Of a stretch of 64,000 bases of DNA, positions 25,868 to 35,458 are shown one piece after another (position 1 is the first letter of the stretch; each line of letters begins with the position of its first letter). The stretch comes from DATARH01 sp963734125 (GTDB lineage Bacteria > Pseudomonadota > Alphaproteobacteria > ATCC43930 > CGMCC-115725), in NCBI GenBank assembly GCA_963734125.1, contig CAVTGB010000004.1, forward strand, positions 62,001-126,000. Direction: 5' to 3'. A program made the position numbers and the translations under genes. The notes below the pieces were generated by a model. The model was not told the DNA's origin and ran no database searches. It saw only the letters and a program-made list of their open reading frames with translations.

Positions 25868-25968
25868 CCATCACCCCCACCCCGACCTGCCCCCATCGAG
25901 TAAGGTGGCGTGCTGATGAAAGCCCTCCCCCTCGATGGGGGAGGGTTGGGAGGGGTGAGCGAGGTGCA
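25868..25968. repeat. Inverted repeat, CCCTCCCCCTCGATGGGGGA family
   Basis: Between the dienelactone hydrolase and the TauD gene lies an inverted pair: CACCCCGACCTGCCCCCATC near 25878 and a matching GATGGGGGAGGGTTGGGAGG near 25934. The same unit recurs at 55.45-55.56 kb and, in a variant, at 51.12-51.18 kb. It lies between two convergent genes and could serve as a bidirectional terminator. Confidence 0.75.
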
Positions 25969-25991
25969 GCTTGGGTAGGGGTCCGTCGTCC

Positions 25992-26823
25992 CTACGCCCG
26001 ATAGAACGGCCGGTCGCCCTTGATCGTGACGCGGTAGCCGTGCCGGGTTTGCGGGAAATAGTCCCACATCGCGTGGTGCTGGACCGAGCGGTTGTCCCAG
26101 AACGCCACCGACCCCGGCTGCCAGCGGAAACGGCACTGGAATTCCGGCGTCTCGGCATGCCGGTACAGCATCTCCAACAGCGCATCGCTTTCGAGCCGGC
26201 TCAGGCCCTTCAACCCGGTCGTGAAATTGCGGTTGACGAACAGCGCCTTCCGCCCGGTCACCGGATGGGTGCGGACGACCGGATGCTCGGCCTTGGGAAA
26301 GGCCTTGCCGCCGCCAGTCGTAGCCGAAGCGGCCGCGATAGACCGGCTCGCCGTCATGGATCGCGGTCAGCCCCTCGACGAGGCGCTGGATCGGCGGCGA
26401 CAGCTTGTCATAGGCGGCGTACATGCTGGCGAAGAGGGTATCGCCACCTTCCGGCGGCACCTCGGTCAGATAGAGGATGCTGCCCATCGGCGGCTCGGCG
26501 TCGCACGAGACGTCGGAATGCCATTCTTCGCCGGCGACATGCTTCGAGTTCTCGTCGGCATGGATCGTCAGGATCTCGGGGTGGCCCTCGGGCGAATTTC
26601 GCGAGGCCGGATGGATCGCCAATTCGCCGAAGAGATGCCCGAACGCCTTGTGCTGGTCATGGGTGAGCGACTGGTCGCGGAAGAAGACGACGAGGTTTTC
26701 CATCAGCGCGTCGTGCACTTCCTGGAATTGCTGGTTGCCGAGCGGACGCGACAGGTCGACCCCGGCGATCTCCGCGCCGATATGCGGCGTCAGCTTTTTG
26801 ACCTCGATCGTCTGGTACGGCAT
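25992..26823 (-). pseudogene. TauD/TfdA family dioxygenase, one +1 insertion
   Basis: The enzyme is an Fe(II)/2-oxoglutarate dioxygenase of the TauD/TfdA family. From MPYQTIEVKKLTPHIGAEI (ATG 26823), the first part has the iron ligands in EEWHSDVSCD, then FASMYAAYDKLS and YRGRFGYD. One extra base at about 26316-26320 shifts the frame; the second part resumes as GGGKAFPKAEHPVVRTHP with the distal ligand His in WDNRSVQHHA and the 2-oxoglutarate Arg in GYRVTIKG. Repaired length is about 277 residues, normal for the family. The substrate may be a sulfonate, aryloxyacetate or other small acid. Confidence 0.82.
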
Positions 26824-26853
26824 CCGCGGCCTCCCTTAAGCTTTCCCACATTG

Positions 26854-26939
26854 TCATTGCGAGCGAAGCGAAGCAATCTCGGGCATTTGATGCTCGGCGG
26901 GACGAGATTGAGTCGTCGCTGCGCTCCTCGCAATGACAA
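26854..26939. repeat. Inverted repeat, GTCATTGCGAGCGAAGCGAA family
   Basis: The arms GTCATTGCGAGCGAAGCGAA (starting near 26854) and CTGCGCTCCTCGCAATGAC (ending near 26938) face each other between the TauD and ThDP genes, which are divergent. The same unit occurs at 40.79-40.89 kb. This is a widespread REP-like family of alphaproteobacterial genomes. Confidence 0.82.
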
Positions 26940-26951
26940 AAGGGTGGCGGC

Positions 26952-28675
26952 ATGGCGCAAGAAGGAACTCAAGGTCGACAGCGTCGCCGAGGCGTATCTC
27001 GCGCTTCTCGCCGAGCGCGGCATCGAATATCTGTTCGCCAATGCCGGCACCGATTTCGCGCCGATCGTCGAGGCCTACGCCAAGGCCGCGCATAGCGGGC
27101 TGCCGGCGCCGAAGCCGCTGATCGCGACGCACGAGAACCTCGCGATCTCGATGGCGCACGGCTATGCCGCCGCTTCGGGGCGGGTGCCGGCCGTCATGGT
27201 GCATGTCAGCGTCGGCACCGCCAATGCGATCTGCGGCGCTCTTCAATGCGGCGCGCGCCAACGTGCCCATTCTCTTCACCGCCGGCCGCTCGCCCCTGAC
27301 CGAGGAAGGGCTCCCCGGCGCGCGCGACACCTACATCCACTGGGCGCAGGAGATGTTCGACCAGGCCGGTATGGTGCGCGAGATCGTAAAATGGGATTAT
27401 GAGCTGCGGAACGGCGTCCAGCTCGAGACCGTCATCGACCGCGCGCTGACGATCGCGCAGAGCCCGCCCGAGGGGCCGGTCTACCTGTCGTTGCCGCGCG
27501 AGGTCTTGGCCGAGCCCTTGCCCGGGTTTGCCTACGAACAGCCCTCGCGCCACGCCGCCGCCTCGCCGCCGGCGCCGGACCAGGTTGCCATCGTAGCCGC
27601 GGCCGAACTGCTCGCCGCAGCGAAAAACCCGCTGATCATCACCGCCGATGCCGGGCGCGACCGCGTCGCCGTCGCCGCCCTGGCGGCATTCGCCGAGCGC
27701 TTTGCGATTCCCGTGGTCGAGCACCGCCAGCGGCATTTGAACCTACCGGCCGACCACCCCTGCCATCTCGGCTACTCGCCGACGCCGCTTATCGATGGCG
27801 CCGATCTGGTTCTGGTCATCGATTGCGACGTGCCGTGGATCCCCGGCCGGAGGCCGCCCGCGCCAGACGCCAAGATCATTCACATCGGCGTCGACCCGCT
27901 GTTCAGCCGCTATCCGATCCGCGGCTTTACCTGCGATGTCGCGATCACCGGGGCGGCGCGGCTGGTTCTGCCGGCTCTCGGCCAGGCGCTTTTGCCGTTT
28001 GCCGAGATGATGCCGATCGAGGCGCGACGGAAGGCGTTGGCCGAGCGCCGCGAGACGATGCGGGCGGGCTGGCGCAAACTGCGCGACGAGGCGCGGACGA
28101 TGCGGCCGATCAGCCCGGTATGGGTCGGCACTTGTCTTGCCGAGGCGCGCGATCCCGCCTCCGCGATCGTCAACGAATATACGCTCCTCCCCGAGCATTG
28201 CCCCTCGACCCGGCCGGGCAGCTTTTTCGGGTCGAGCCCGGCGGCGGGGCTCGGCTGGGGCGCCGGGGCGGCGCTCGGGGTCAAGCTCGCCCAGCCCGAC
28301 CGCCAGGTCATCGCCGTCCTCGGCGACGGCTCCTATCTGTTTTCGAACCCGGTCGCGGTGCACCACGCCGCGCACCTGCACCGGCTGCCGGTCCTCTTTG
28401 TCGTCGTCAACAACGCGATGTGGGGGGCGGTGCGCCGCGCCACCTTGGGCATGTACCCACAGGGCGAAGCCGCACGCAGCAACCGCCCGCCGTTTATCGA
28501 CCTCGACGAACTCCCGGCCTTCGAACAGGTCTGCGCCGCCGCGGGCGGCTATGGCGAGCGCGTCGAGGACCCGGCAGAGCTGCCGGCCGCCTTAGACCGC
28601 GCGCTACACGCCGTCACCATCGAAAAGCGTCAGGCCTTGCTCAACGTCATCTGCCATGGCGGCGGCGGGGGATGA
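26952..28675 (+). pseudogene. ThDP-dependent enzyme (acetolactate synthase-like), two +1 insertions
   Basis: The enzyme belongs to the acetolactate synthase/benzoylformate decarboxylase-like ThDP family. From ATG 26952, removing one base near 26955-26958 gives MAKKELKVDSVAEAYLALLA, then GIEYLFANAGTDFAPI and the catalytic-Glu segment ATHENLAISMAHGYAA. A second extra base at about 27235-27238 leads into LFNAARANVPILFTAGRSPL, and the rest is uninterrupted: TPP binding GDGSYLFSNPVAVHHAAHL with NNAMWGAV completes the C-terminal domain. Total repaired length is about 573 residues. Function cannot be narrowed further; neighbours point to catabolism of 2-oxo acids. It stops 12 bases before the GMC oxidoreductase gene. 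Confidence 0.82.
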
Positions 28676-28687
28676 CGGGCTCCCAGC

Positions 28688-30322
28688 ATGACATCCAAAT
28701 CGTATGACTATGTGATCGTCGGCGCCGGGTCGGCCGGCTGCACGTTGGCGCGCCGGCTGACCGAGGACCCCAGTATCCGCGTGCTCCTCCTCGAAGCCGG
28801 CGGCTGGGACCGCGATCCGTGGATCAAGATCCCCTTGGGCTGGGGCCGCATCCTCGAAAAGCGGCTGCACGACTGGATGTATTTCACCGAGCCCGAGGCG
28901 AACGCAAACGGCAGGCGGATCGAATGCGCCCGCGGCAAGGTGATCGGCGGTTCGTCCTCGATCAACGCGATGGCCTATGTCCGCGGCAACCCCGGAGATT
29001 ACGACCGCTGGGCCGCCGCGGGGCTCCCGGGGTGGTCCTATGCCGAGGTGTTGCCCTACTTCCGCCGCCAGGAAAGCTGGGAGGGCGGGGCCGGCGCCTA
29101 TCGCGGCGGCGACGGGCCGCTCACCGTCGGCACCGCGCGCTATGCCGATCCGCTGGTCGAAGCGTGCCTTGCCGCCGGACGCGCGCTGCAGCTCCCGGCG
29201 ACGCCGGACTATAACGGCGCGAGCCAGGAAGGGCTCGGCCGGATCCAGCAGACGATCCGCCGGGGCCGCCGGTGCAGCGCCGCCGAAGCCTATCTGCGCC
29301 CGGCACTCGCCCGACCCAATTTGACCGTCGAGACCGGCGCGCTCGCCTCGCGCATCGTTATCGAAGGCGGCCGCGCGGTCGGCGTCGACTATACCCACCG
29401 CGGCGTCACGGCGGTCGCGCGCGCGGAACGCGAAGTCATCCTCTCGGGCGGCGTCATCAACTCGCCGCAGCTCTTGATGCTGTCGGGGATCGGCGACCCC
29501 GATGCGCTCAAGGTGCACGGCATCACCGTGAAGGCCGAGCTTCCCGGGGTCGGCAGGAATTTGCAGGACCACCTGTCGGTGTTCGCCGATTACCAGCGGC
29601 GCGGGGAGGGGCCCTTTGTCGCGATGATGCGGCTCGACCGGGTCGCGCTCTCCCTCGCCCGCGCCTATTGCTTCGGCACCGGTCCGGCGAGCGAGACGCC
29701 GAGCGGCTGGACCGGTTTTGTCAAAAGCCGCCCCGATGCCCTGCTGCCCGACATCCAGTTCCTCTTTCGCGCCGCACCGGGCGGCGCCGGCCCGTATTTC
29801 CCGCCGTTCAAAGCAGCTTTCGCCGACGGCTTTGCGCTGCGCGCGGTGATGCTGCGGCCGGAGAGCCGGGGCGAGATCACCCTTGCCTCGGCCGACCCGC
29901 GCACACCTCCGCTGATCCGCCAGAATTTCCTCGCCACCGAAGCGGATCGCCGGACCATGCGCGACGGTTTGAAGCTGGTGCGCCGGCTCTGCGCCGCGCC
30001 GCCGGTCAAGGATTTTGTCGCCCGCGAACTGGCGCCCGGCGCCGGCATCGAGAGCGATTCAGACCTCGACGCCTATATCCGCGCCACCGCGGCCACCGCG
30101 CACCACCCGCTCGGCACCTGCAAGATGGGCCCGGCGAGCGACAAGATGGCGGTGGTCGACCCGGAATTGCGGCTCTACGGCGTCGCAGGCCTGCGCATCG
30201 TCGACGCCTCGGTGATGCCCGACCTCGTCGGCGGCAACATCAACGCCCCGGTCATCATGATCGCCGAAAAAGCCGCCGATATGATCCGCGGCCGGGCGCC
30301 ATTGCCGGCGGCGGTGGCATAA
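28688..30322 (+). CDS. GMC family oxidoreductase (choline/alcohol dehydrogenase-like)
   Basis: The 544-residue flavoprotein oxidises a primary alcohol with FAD. It has YVIVGAGSAGCTLARRL at residues 8-24, the first GMC signature around GKVIGGSSSINAMAYVRG, the second around SGGVINSPQLLMLSGIG, and the C-terminal catalytic His in TAHHPLGTCKMG. A true choline or glucose oxidase cannot be claimed. It lies 12 bases after the ThDP gene on the same strand, so both may act in one pathway. Confidence 0.93.
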   Translation: MTSKSYDYVIVGAGSAGCTLARRLTEDPSIRVLLLEAGGWDRDPWIKIPLGWGRILEKRLHDWMYFTEPEANANGRRIECARGKVIGGSSSINAMAYVRGNPGDYDRWAAAGLPGWSYAEVLPYFRRQESWEGGAGAYRGGDGPLTVGTARYADPLVEACLAAGRALQLPATPDYNGASQEGLGRIQQTIRRGRRCSAAEAYLRPALARPNLTVETGALASRIVIEGGRAVGVDYTHRGVTAVARAEREVILSGGVINSPQLLMLSGIGDPDALKVHGITVKAELPGVGRNLQDHLSVFADYQRRGEGPFVAMMRLDRVALSLARAYCFGTGPASETPSGWTGFVKSRPDALLPDIQFLFRAAPGGAGPYFPPFKAAFADGFALRAVMLRPESRGEITLASADPRTPPLIRQNFLATEADRRTMRDGLKLVRRLCAAPPVKDFVARELAPGAGIESDSDLDAYIRATAATAHHPLGTCKMGPASDKMAVVDPELRLYGVAGLRIVDASVMPDLVGGNINAPVIMIAEKAADMIRGRAPLPAAVA

Positions 30323-30507
30323 GGGCCGCAGGCCGTTGTCAAGATGCGGCAGACGGCGCCGAAAATGGGCCGGAGGGATTCGGAAGATCAATCCCGAGCT
30401 GCCGACGCGTTGACTGGGGGAGAAAACACGTTGATTTGAGCTCCCGGTGGGCGCAGCGTGTGCATACTTACGGCAGGCATATCTTTGCTACGTTTTAGGA
30501 GCACGCG

Positions 30508-31566
30508 ATGTCCCGACGAACAAAACGCCTTAAACATATGTCAGGATTTGTTGCGATAGTATTCTCCGCTATCCCGTTAACTTTAGTTTGCGCCCAGCAA
30601 AATTCTGCTCAATTCAGCGGCTGGGGTAACATCGTGGAATATAATAGGGCGTCAGTCGTTCTGCTCCGATCACAAGAAGCAGGCAAAGACGACTCCTATG
30701 GATCTGGCGTCGTAATCTCTGGTGCTGGACACGTCTTGACTGCAAACCATGTTTTACCTGATCTCAGAAAGCTCCAAGCGGGTTCAGCACGCATCCAAGG
30801 GCTTCTCGGCGGGCAAAACCCCGTGCCGGATTTCTCCCGAGCAACCCCGCTGACCATAGATTTTGCGTCCGCTCGATGGGATGTCGCAGTCGCCACTTTC
30901 AAAGCGAAGCCCCCAGACTTGACGTCCGCCTATGCCGGTACGACGCTGCGACAGGGAGACCCGATATTAGTGATGGGATACCCCGATGGCGGCGGGCTGA
31001 TCGTCACCGAAGGGATTTTTAGCGGTGCCGGTCCGGACGGGCTGGCAGCAACCAGCGCGGTCGTAGGGCGCGGCGACAGTGGCGGACCGGTGTTCGACAC
31101 GCATGGCGCCCTCGTCGGTATTCTCATCGAAGGAGCCAAGTATAATTCCGAAGGCCGCATCGTCCTGGGGTACTTTCGGCCAGCCGGCGCGATCGCTCCC
31201 GTATTGCATGAAAAACCGCCCGGTATAGATCTCGCTACTCAGCCAGAAGGACGGAAGCCGCTGCCTACCCCGGAGCCGGTACAAATTGCCTATGCCATCA
31301 GCGATACCAACGACGCTCACGAAGGTGTTTCGCGGACAGAACGGAAGTATCAGCACCGCTTTAGCGCGCTGAGCGGCTACCAAATCACGTCAGCATCTTT
31401 TAGGGCGTTGAGCGCCAACCACGTCAGTTCTCAGCCTGAGGTCGCGATCAATTCGGGCGGCGAGACCGTGACCATAAGTTATGCATTAGAAAGCGGGCCA
31501 GTATTTGATCGGTGGCGAGGATGGCTCGCCGGAACCTTAATGACATCCCAACAATGGAGGAAATAG
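30508..31566 (+). CDS. Secreted trypsin-like serine protease (S1 family)
   Basis: The 352-residue protein has a basic start and a hydrophobic signal segment (FVAIVFSAIPLTLVCA), with cleavage expected before QQNS. The catalytic triad is complete: His81 (VLTANHVLPD), Asp125 (ARWDVAVATF) and Ser191 (GRGDSGGPVF). Residues after about 255 form a C-terminal region that I do not recognise. No PDZ domain is present, so it is not a DegP-type quality-control protease. Bases are visibly less GC-rich than in the flanks: a hand count gives 28 of 60 at 30601-30660 against 40 of 60 at 30121-30180. One base separates its stop from the next gene; AGGAG precedes its ATG. Substrate and role are unknown. Confidence 0.85.
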   Translation: MSRRTKRLKHMSGFVAIVFSAIPLTLVCAQQNSAQFSGWGNIVEYNRASVVLLRSQEAGKDDSYGSGVVISGAGHVLTANHVLPDLRKLQAGSARIQGLLGGQNPVPDFSRATPLTIDFASARWDVAVATFKAKPPDLTSAYAGTTLRQGDPILVMGYPDGGGLIVTEGIFSGAGPDGLAATSAVVGRGDSGGPVFDTHGALVGILIEGAKYNSEGRIVLGYFRPAGAIAPVLHEKPPGIDLATQPEGRKPLPTPEPVQIAYAISDTNDAHEGVSRTERKYQHRFSALSGYQITSASFRALSANHVSSQPEVAINSGGETVTISYALESGPVFDRWRGWLAGTLMTSQQWRK

Positions 31567-31567
31567 C

Positions 31568-32269
31568 ATGTTCAAGCGGCGGAGCCTACTCGCCTTTGGC
31601 GCGGCCTCGTTGAGCGCTCTCGCAGTCGGACAACGCAGTCGTACAGTTTGGGCCGACACGCCGGCGGAAGGGGCGGACTTCTTCTCACCGGAGTTGCCCG
31701 ACATGCAGCAGCTCGGGACTCATCCGCCGCTTCCGAAAGAGGATCAGATGGGGCAGCAGATCATCGCGGCTTGTCCGAAGGGTCCTGCGCCCATCGACAT
31801 CATGAATTGGTTTGTAGCCCTGAATTCGGCCAATGATGATGGCGAGTTGTACCGTGGCGGCTGGCGTACGCGGTGGAACCCGATAATCGTTACCTTCTTT
31901 CGCGAAACCGGCACAAAGCCCTCCGGCGACACGACGCCATGGTGTGCGGCTTCAATGAACTGGGTGCTCGCGCGATGTGGTTACAGGGGAACAGGCAGCG
32001 CGTCGTCCGGAAGCTTTCGTGATCATTCCGGATCAACTTCTTCTCCACAGCCGGGGGATGTGGTGGTATTTCGGCAAACCGATCCAGTCGAGGCCAGACT
32101 CGGACATGGGCACGTGACATTGTTTCTGAGTCGGAGCGGTGATCAGATCAGTTGTATAGGCGGTAACCAAGTTAATTCTCGGGGCCACCACGAGTTCAGT
32201 ATTGAAAAAATTAGGGATGGAGGCTTTTTGACACTTCATGGATCCTACAGCATTAATGCATTCAAGTAG
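31568..32269 (+). CDS. Tat-exported CHAP/NlpC-P60-type cysteine peptidase (TIGR02594-like)
   Basis: The 233-residue protein starts with a twin-arginine-type segment (FKRRSLLAFGAASLSALAVG). The papain-like core carries Cys126 (TPWCAASMNWVL), His182 (GHGHVTLFLS) and Asn200 (GGNQVNSRG), the order seen in TIGR02594/CHAP amidases that cut peptidoglycan cross-links. A GGAGG site lies inside the end of the protease gene, so translation is coupled to it. The low-GC character continues here. It may be a cell-wall hydrolase activated or controlled by the upstream protease; this is inference. Confidence 0.82.
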   Translation: MFKRRSLLAFGAASLSALAVGQRSRTVWADTPAEGADFFSPELPDMQQLGTHPPLPKEDQMGQQIIAACPKGPAPIDIMNWFVALNSANDDGELYRGGWRTRWNPIIVTFFRETGTKPSGDTTPWCAASMNWVLARCGYRGTGSASSGSFRDHSGSTSSPQPGDVVVFRQTDPVEARLGHGHVTLFLSRSGDQISCIGGNQVNSRGHHEFSIEKIRDGGFLTLHGSYSINAFK

Positions 32270-32529
32270 ATGTTGTCGCAGTGGCTTCGGGCATGGGTGG
32301 ATCCGCGACGGTCTTCTCCCGGCAGCCATGATTGCTGAAACGCCCTCGGCAACCCTGCCCGTTTCAGGATCGCATTGGCAAGCGGCCGGCCGTCGATGTT
32401 GGACGGTACAATGAATGTCCGCTGCATAATTGGGCTGTACCAGATTTCGTGACTGCCTTTGTCCTGGCGCTCGAACCGACAGCCCGCCTCGCGCAGGAGG
32501 TCGGCGAGCGGCCGGTAAAGCGTCGCCAT
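32245..32529 (-). CDS. HicA-type toxin (putative mRNA interferase)
   Basis: The 94-residue protein has the double-stranded RNA-binding-like fold expected of HicA: LREAGCRFERQDKGSHEIWY at 12-31, with the catalytic His in GSHEIWY, then TFIVPSNIDGRPLANAILKR and AGLPRAF. HicA usually ends here; 30 further residues follow without similarity. The TAG directly before its ATG is the expected stop of the antitoxin in a second frame. HicA cleaves mRNA unless held by its partner. The reading is good; the extra C-terminus may be an artefact of one more base error. Confidence 0.72.
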   Translation of the reverse strand: MATLYRPLADLLREAGCRFERQDKGSHEIWYSPIMQRTFIVPSNIDGRPLANAILKRAGLPRAFQQSWLPGEDRRGSTHARSHCDNIYLNALML

Positions 32530-32732
32530 CTACGCCGCTGCGGCCTCTCGATCTGCTCGCCCTGATGCGCCGCGCCGTTCGCTACGAGCAGATCGGGCGC
32601 GAGTGCGAACACCGCATCCGAGAGTTCCTCGAACGTGCCGCCCTGGCAACAAAGACCCGGCACATCGTCGCCGTCTGTCCACCAAGTGCGCGACTCGTCA
32701 TCCCACCTTGCGGTGACCGCGATCACTCTCAT
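32527..32732 (-). pseudogene. HicB-like antitoxin (DUF1902 type), probable +1 insertion
   Basis: From ATG 32732 the chain MRVIAVTARWDDESRTWWTD, then VPGLCCQGGTFEELSDAVFALAPDLLVANGA, is the DUF1902 antitoxin fold. In the written frame it runs on to 32364, overlapping most of the toxin gene, with no similarity after about residue 55. Dropping one base between about 32545 and 32590 instead gives a stop (TAG) immediately before the toxin ATG at 32529, the normal order for this pair. I therefore take the gene end to be about 32527-32530 and the frame break as an error or decay. Confidence 0.55.
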
Positions 32733-32792
32733 GTCGCAACCATACTCATCCTGCGGCAGAATGTGCGCGCTCGACCGGCGGCCGGCAAGCTT

Positions 32793-33695
32793 TCACCCCC
32801 CGAAGTGCCGCATGAACCGCTGGTACGTTTCGTCCGGCGCTTCTTCCGGCACGTAGTGGCCGCAGGGGAGGGCGCCGCCGGTGGCGTTGGTGGCGTAGTG
32901 GCGCTGCCAGATTGCGAGGACGTCGCCGTGGACGCCTTCGGTGTGGCTGCGCTGGCCCCAGATCACCAGGAGCGGCTGGGTGATCTTGTTGCCGGCTTCG
33001 AAATCGGCCTTGTCCATATCGAAGTCGCAGGTGGGACAGGCGCGGTAATCGGCGCAGGAGCCGACGATCGTCTTCCAGGTGAAGCAGCGGACGTATTCGG
33101 CGAACGCTTCTGGATCGAAAAAGCCGAGGCCGATCCCGGGGCGCGACAGCTTTTTCTCCATGAAATACTGGGCCGGGATGCCGGCCAGCATGCGCTCGGG
33201 GAAGTCGTAGGGCTGCGCCATCATCGCCCAGTGCCAGGAGCGCAGCGCCCATTCCTTCGAGGTGTGGGTCCAGATGTGATGGTTGGGCAAAATGTCGACG
33301 AGCGCGGCGCGTTTGACGCGGGTCGGGTGGTCGAGGCACATCCGCGCCGTGGTGCGGGCGCCGCGGTCGTGCCCGGCGACAAAGAATTCGCGGTAGCCAA
33401 GCTGTTCCATCACCTCGACCTGGTCCTGCGCCATCGCGCGGAACGAATAGTTGAGGTTGTTGTCGCCGCCGGCTTCGGGGCCGACGCTGTCGCCATAGCC
33501 GCGCAGATCGGTGGCGACGACATGGAAATGCTCGGCGAGACGCGGGGCGATCTTGTGCCATGAGACATGGGTCAACGGGTTGCCGTGGAGCAATAGCAAG
33601 GGCGGGCCTTTGCCGCCGTGGCGCAGATGAATGCGCGCCCCCCCAAAGAGCGAAGAGGCGGTTTCGATGTCAGCCGTGGCAAACCCCTCGAACAT
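32793..33695 (-). CDS. Haloacetate dehalogenase-like alpha/beta hydrolase
   Basis: The start at 33695 (MFEGFATADIETASS) has AGGAGG nine bases upstream. The 300-residue protein is an alpha/beta hydrolase with LLLLHGNPLTHVSWHKIAP, DLRGYGDS, an Asp nucleophile in FVAGHDRGART rather than Ser, and the catalytic His in LPCGHYVPEEAP. The cap has WHWAMMAQPYDFPERML, where fluoroacetate dehalogenases place the His-Trp pair of the halide pocket. This fits hydrolytic release of halide from haloacetates (family knowledge), although related esterases share parts of this pattern. Confidence 0.85.
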   Translation of the reverse strand: MFEGFATADIETASSLFGGARIHLRHGGKGPPLLLLHGNPLTHVSWHKIAPRLAEHFHVVATDLRGYGDSVGPEAGGDNNLNYSFRAMAQDQVEVMEQLGYREFFVAGHDRGARTTARMCLDHPTRVKRAALVDILPNHHIWTHTSKEWALRSWHWAMMAQPYDFPERMLAGIPAQYFMEKKLSRPGIGLGFFDPEAFAEYVRCFTWKTIVGSCADYRACPTCDFDMDKADFEAGNKITQPLLVIWGQRSHTEGVHGDVLAIWQRHYATNATGGALPCGHYVPEEAPDETYQRFMRHFGG

Positions 33696-33816
33696 CGCTC
33701 GCGTCCTCCTGCTGGGCGCGGGGAGGTTACCCCAGCCCGGCCGCGTCGCCACCGGGAATTGGTGGCGCCGTCCGGTTCATCCGGGCATGATTGCGGCAAA
33801 GGACGGGGGAAACGCG

Positions 33817-35413
33817 ATGAGGAACTTGTTGCGGGGATGGCCGGCCGCGGCTCTGGCGCTCGTCTGTCTGATTGCCGCCGGTCTTCCGGCGCGGGCGCAA
33901 AAACCCGGCGGGGTTCTCCGGGTTTACAGCGCCGACAGCCCGCCGGGTCTCAACATCTACGAACAGGCGACACCCTGGGGCCAGGGACCGCTGATGGCCG
34001 TCTATAACAACTTGATCCTATTCGACCAGCACGTGGCGCAGAACAGCCTCGCGTCGATCCGGCCCGATCTCGCGACCAAATGGGTGTGGAACGAGGACGG
34101 CACCGAACTGACCTTCACGCTGCGCCAGGGCGTCAAATGGCATGACGGCAAGCCGTTCACCGCCAAGGACGTGCTGTGCACCGCCGATCTGCATGCTCGA
34201 CAGGGCGCCAGGACAAGCCGCGCTTCAACCCGCGCAAATCCAACTTCAACAACCTCGATCCGGTGACCGCCAACGGCGACTTACGAGGTGACGTTTCACC
34301 TGAAGCGGCCGCAGCCGGCCTTTCCGATGCTGCTGGCTAACGGTTTCGCCGAGATTACCCCGTGCCATCAGACGCCAGGCGCAGATGCGGCAGCATCCGA
34401 TCGGCACCGGGCCCTTCAAATTCGTCGAGTTCAAGCCGAACGAATACATCAAGCTCGCCCGCAACCCCGATTACTGGAAGCCGGACCGGCCCTACCTCGA
34501 CGGCATCGAGTTCACGATCGTCCGCGACCCGGCGACCGCGGTCTTGGCGTTCATCTCCGGCAAGTTCGACCTGGCCGGCGGGCTCTCGCCGCCGAACATG
34601 AAGGATATCGAGAGCCAGGTACCGGGTGCGATCTGCACGGAAAGCCCGGGCACCATCAACCGTCACCTGATCATCAACCGCGAGAAGCCGCCGTTCAGTG
34701 ACCCCAAACTGCGCCGCGCGATGTCGCTGACGCTCGACCGCAAGGCCTTCATCGACATCATCTCGCAGGGGCACGGCGAGATCGGCGGGGTCTTACAACC
34801 GCCGCCCGGTGGTTTGTGGGGGATGCCGCCGGACCAGCTGGCGACGCTGCCCGGTTATGGCGCCGACGTCGCAAAAAGCCGCGCTGAAGCCCACCAGATC
34901 ATGGAAAAGCTCGGTTACGGGCCGAACAACCGGCTGAACATCAAGGTCTCGGCGTCCGACATTTCCTTTTATCACGACCCGGCCGTCATCCTGATCGACC
35001 AGTTGAAAGAGGTCTATATCGACGCCGAGCTGGAGGCCATCGACAGCACCCGCTACTACCCGAAGATCATGCGCCAGGAGTACACGGTCGGGCTCAACCT
35101 GCAGACCAGCGGGCCCGACCCCGATCCGATCCTCGACCTGTTCTACGGTTGCGGCTCGAGCCTCAACTGGGACCACTACTGCAACAAAGAAGTCGACGGA
35201 ATGATCGAGCAGCAATCGCGGGAAGGCGATGCCGCGCGCCGCAAGCAGATATTGTGGCGGATCGAGCGCAAACTTGCCGAGGACGATGCCCGGCCGATGA
35301 TCTTCTACGCCGATCGCGGCACCTGCGTACGGTCCAATGTCAAGGGCGACCTCGTCAACGACAACAGCATCTTCAACGCGGCGCGCCGCGAGGATGTCTG
35401 GCTCGACCGGTAA
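33817..35413 (+). pseudogene. ABC transporter peptide/solute-binding protein (DppA/OppA family), four +1 insertions
   Basis: The protein is a family 5 periplasmic binding protein. From ATG 33817 it has a signal peptide (AAALALVCLIAAGLPARA), then GGVLRVYSADSPPGLNIYEQ and LTFTLRQGVKWHDGKPFTAK. Frame breaks at about 34192, 34202, 34281-34282 and 34366-34372 each need one base removed; the repaired chain then reads DKPRFNPRKSNFNNLD, YEVTFHLKRPQPAFPMLL and MRQHPIGTGPFKFVEFKPNEYIKL to the end at 35413. The four lie within 180 bases. No permease or ATPase gene is next to it. The annotation is secure, the ligand unknown. Confidence 0.82.
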
Positions 35414-35458
35414 GGGCGTCGGGTTGCCCAAGGAGTTGAGGGCCTATAGGTTGCCGTC

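Noticed and set aside
28604..29572. Minus-strand frame of 322 codons opposite the GMC oxidoreductase
   Set aside because: No family resemblance, and fully inside a strong gene on the plus strand.
30508..31566. DegP/HtrA quality-control protease
   Set aside because: The triad fits, but no PDZ domain is present and the C-terminus is unlike HtrA.
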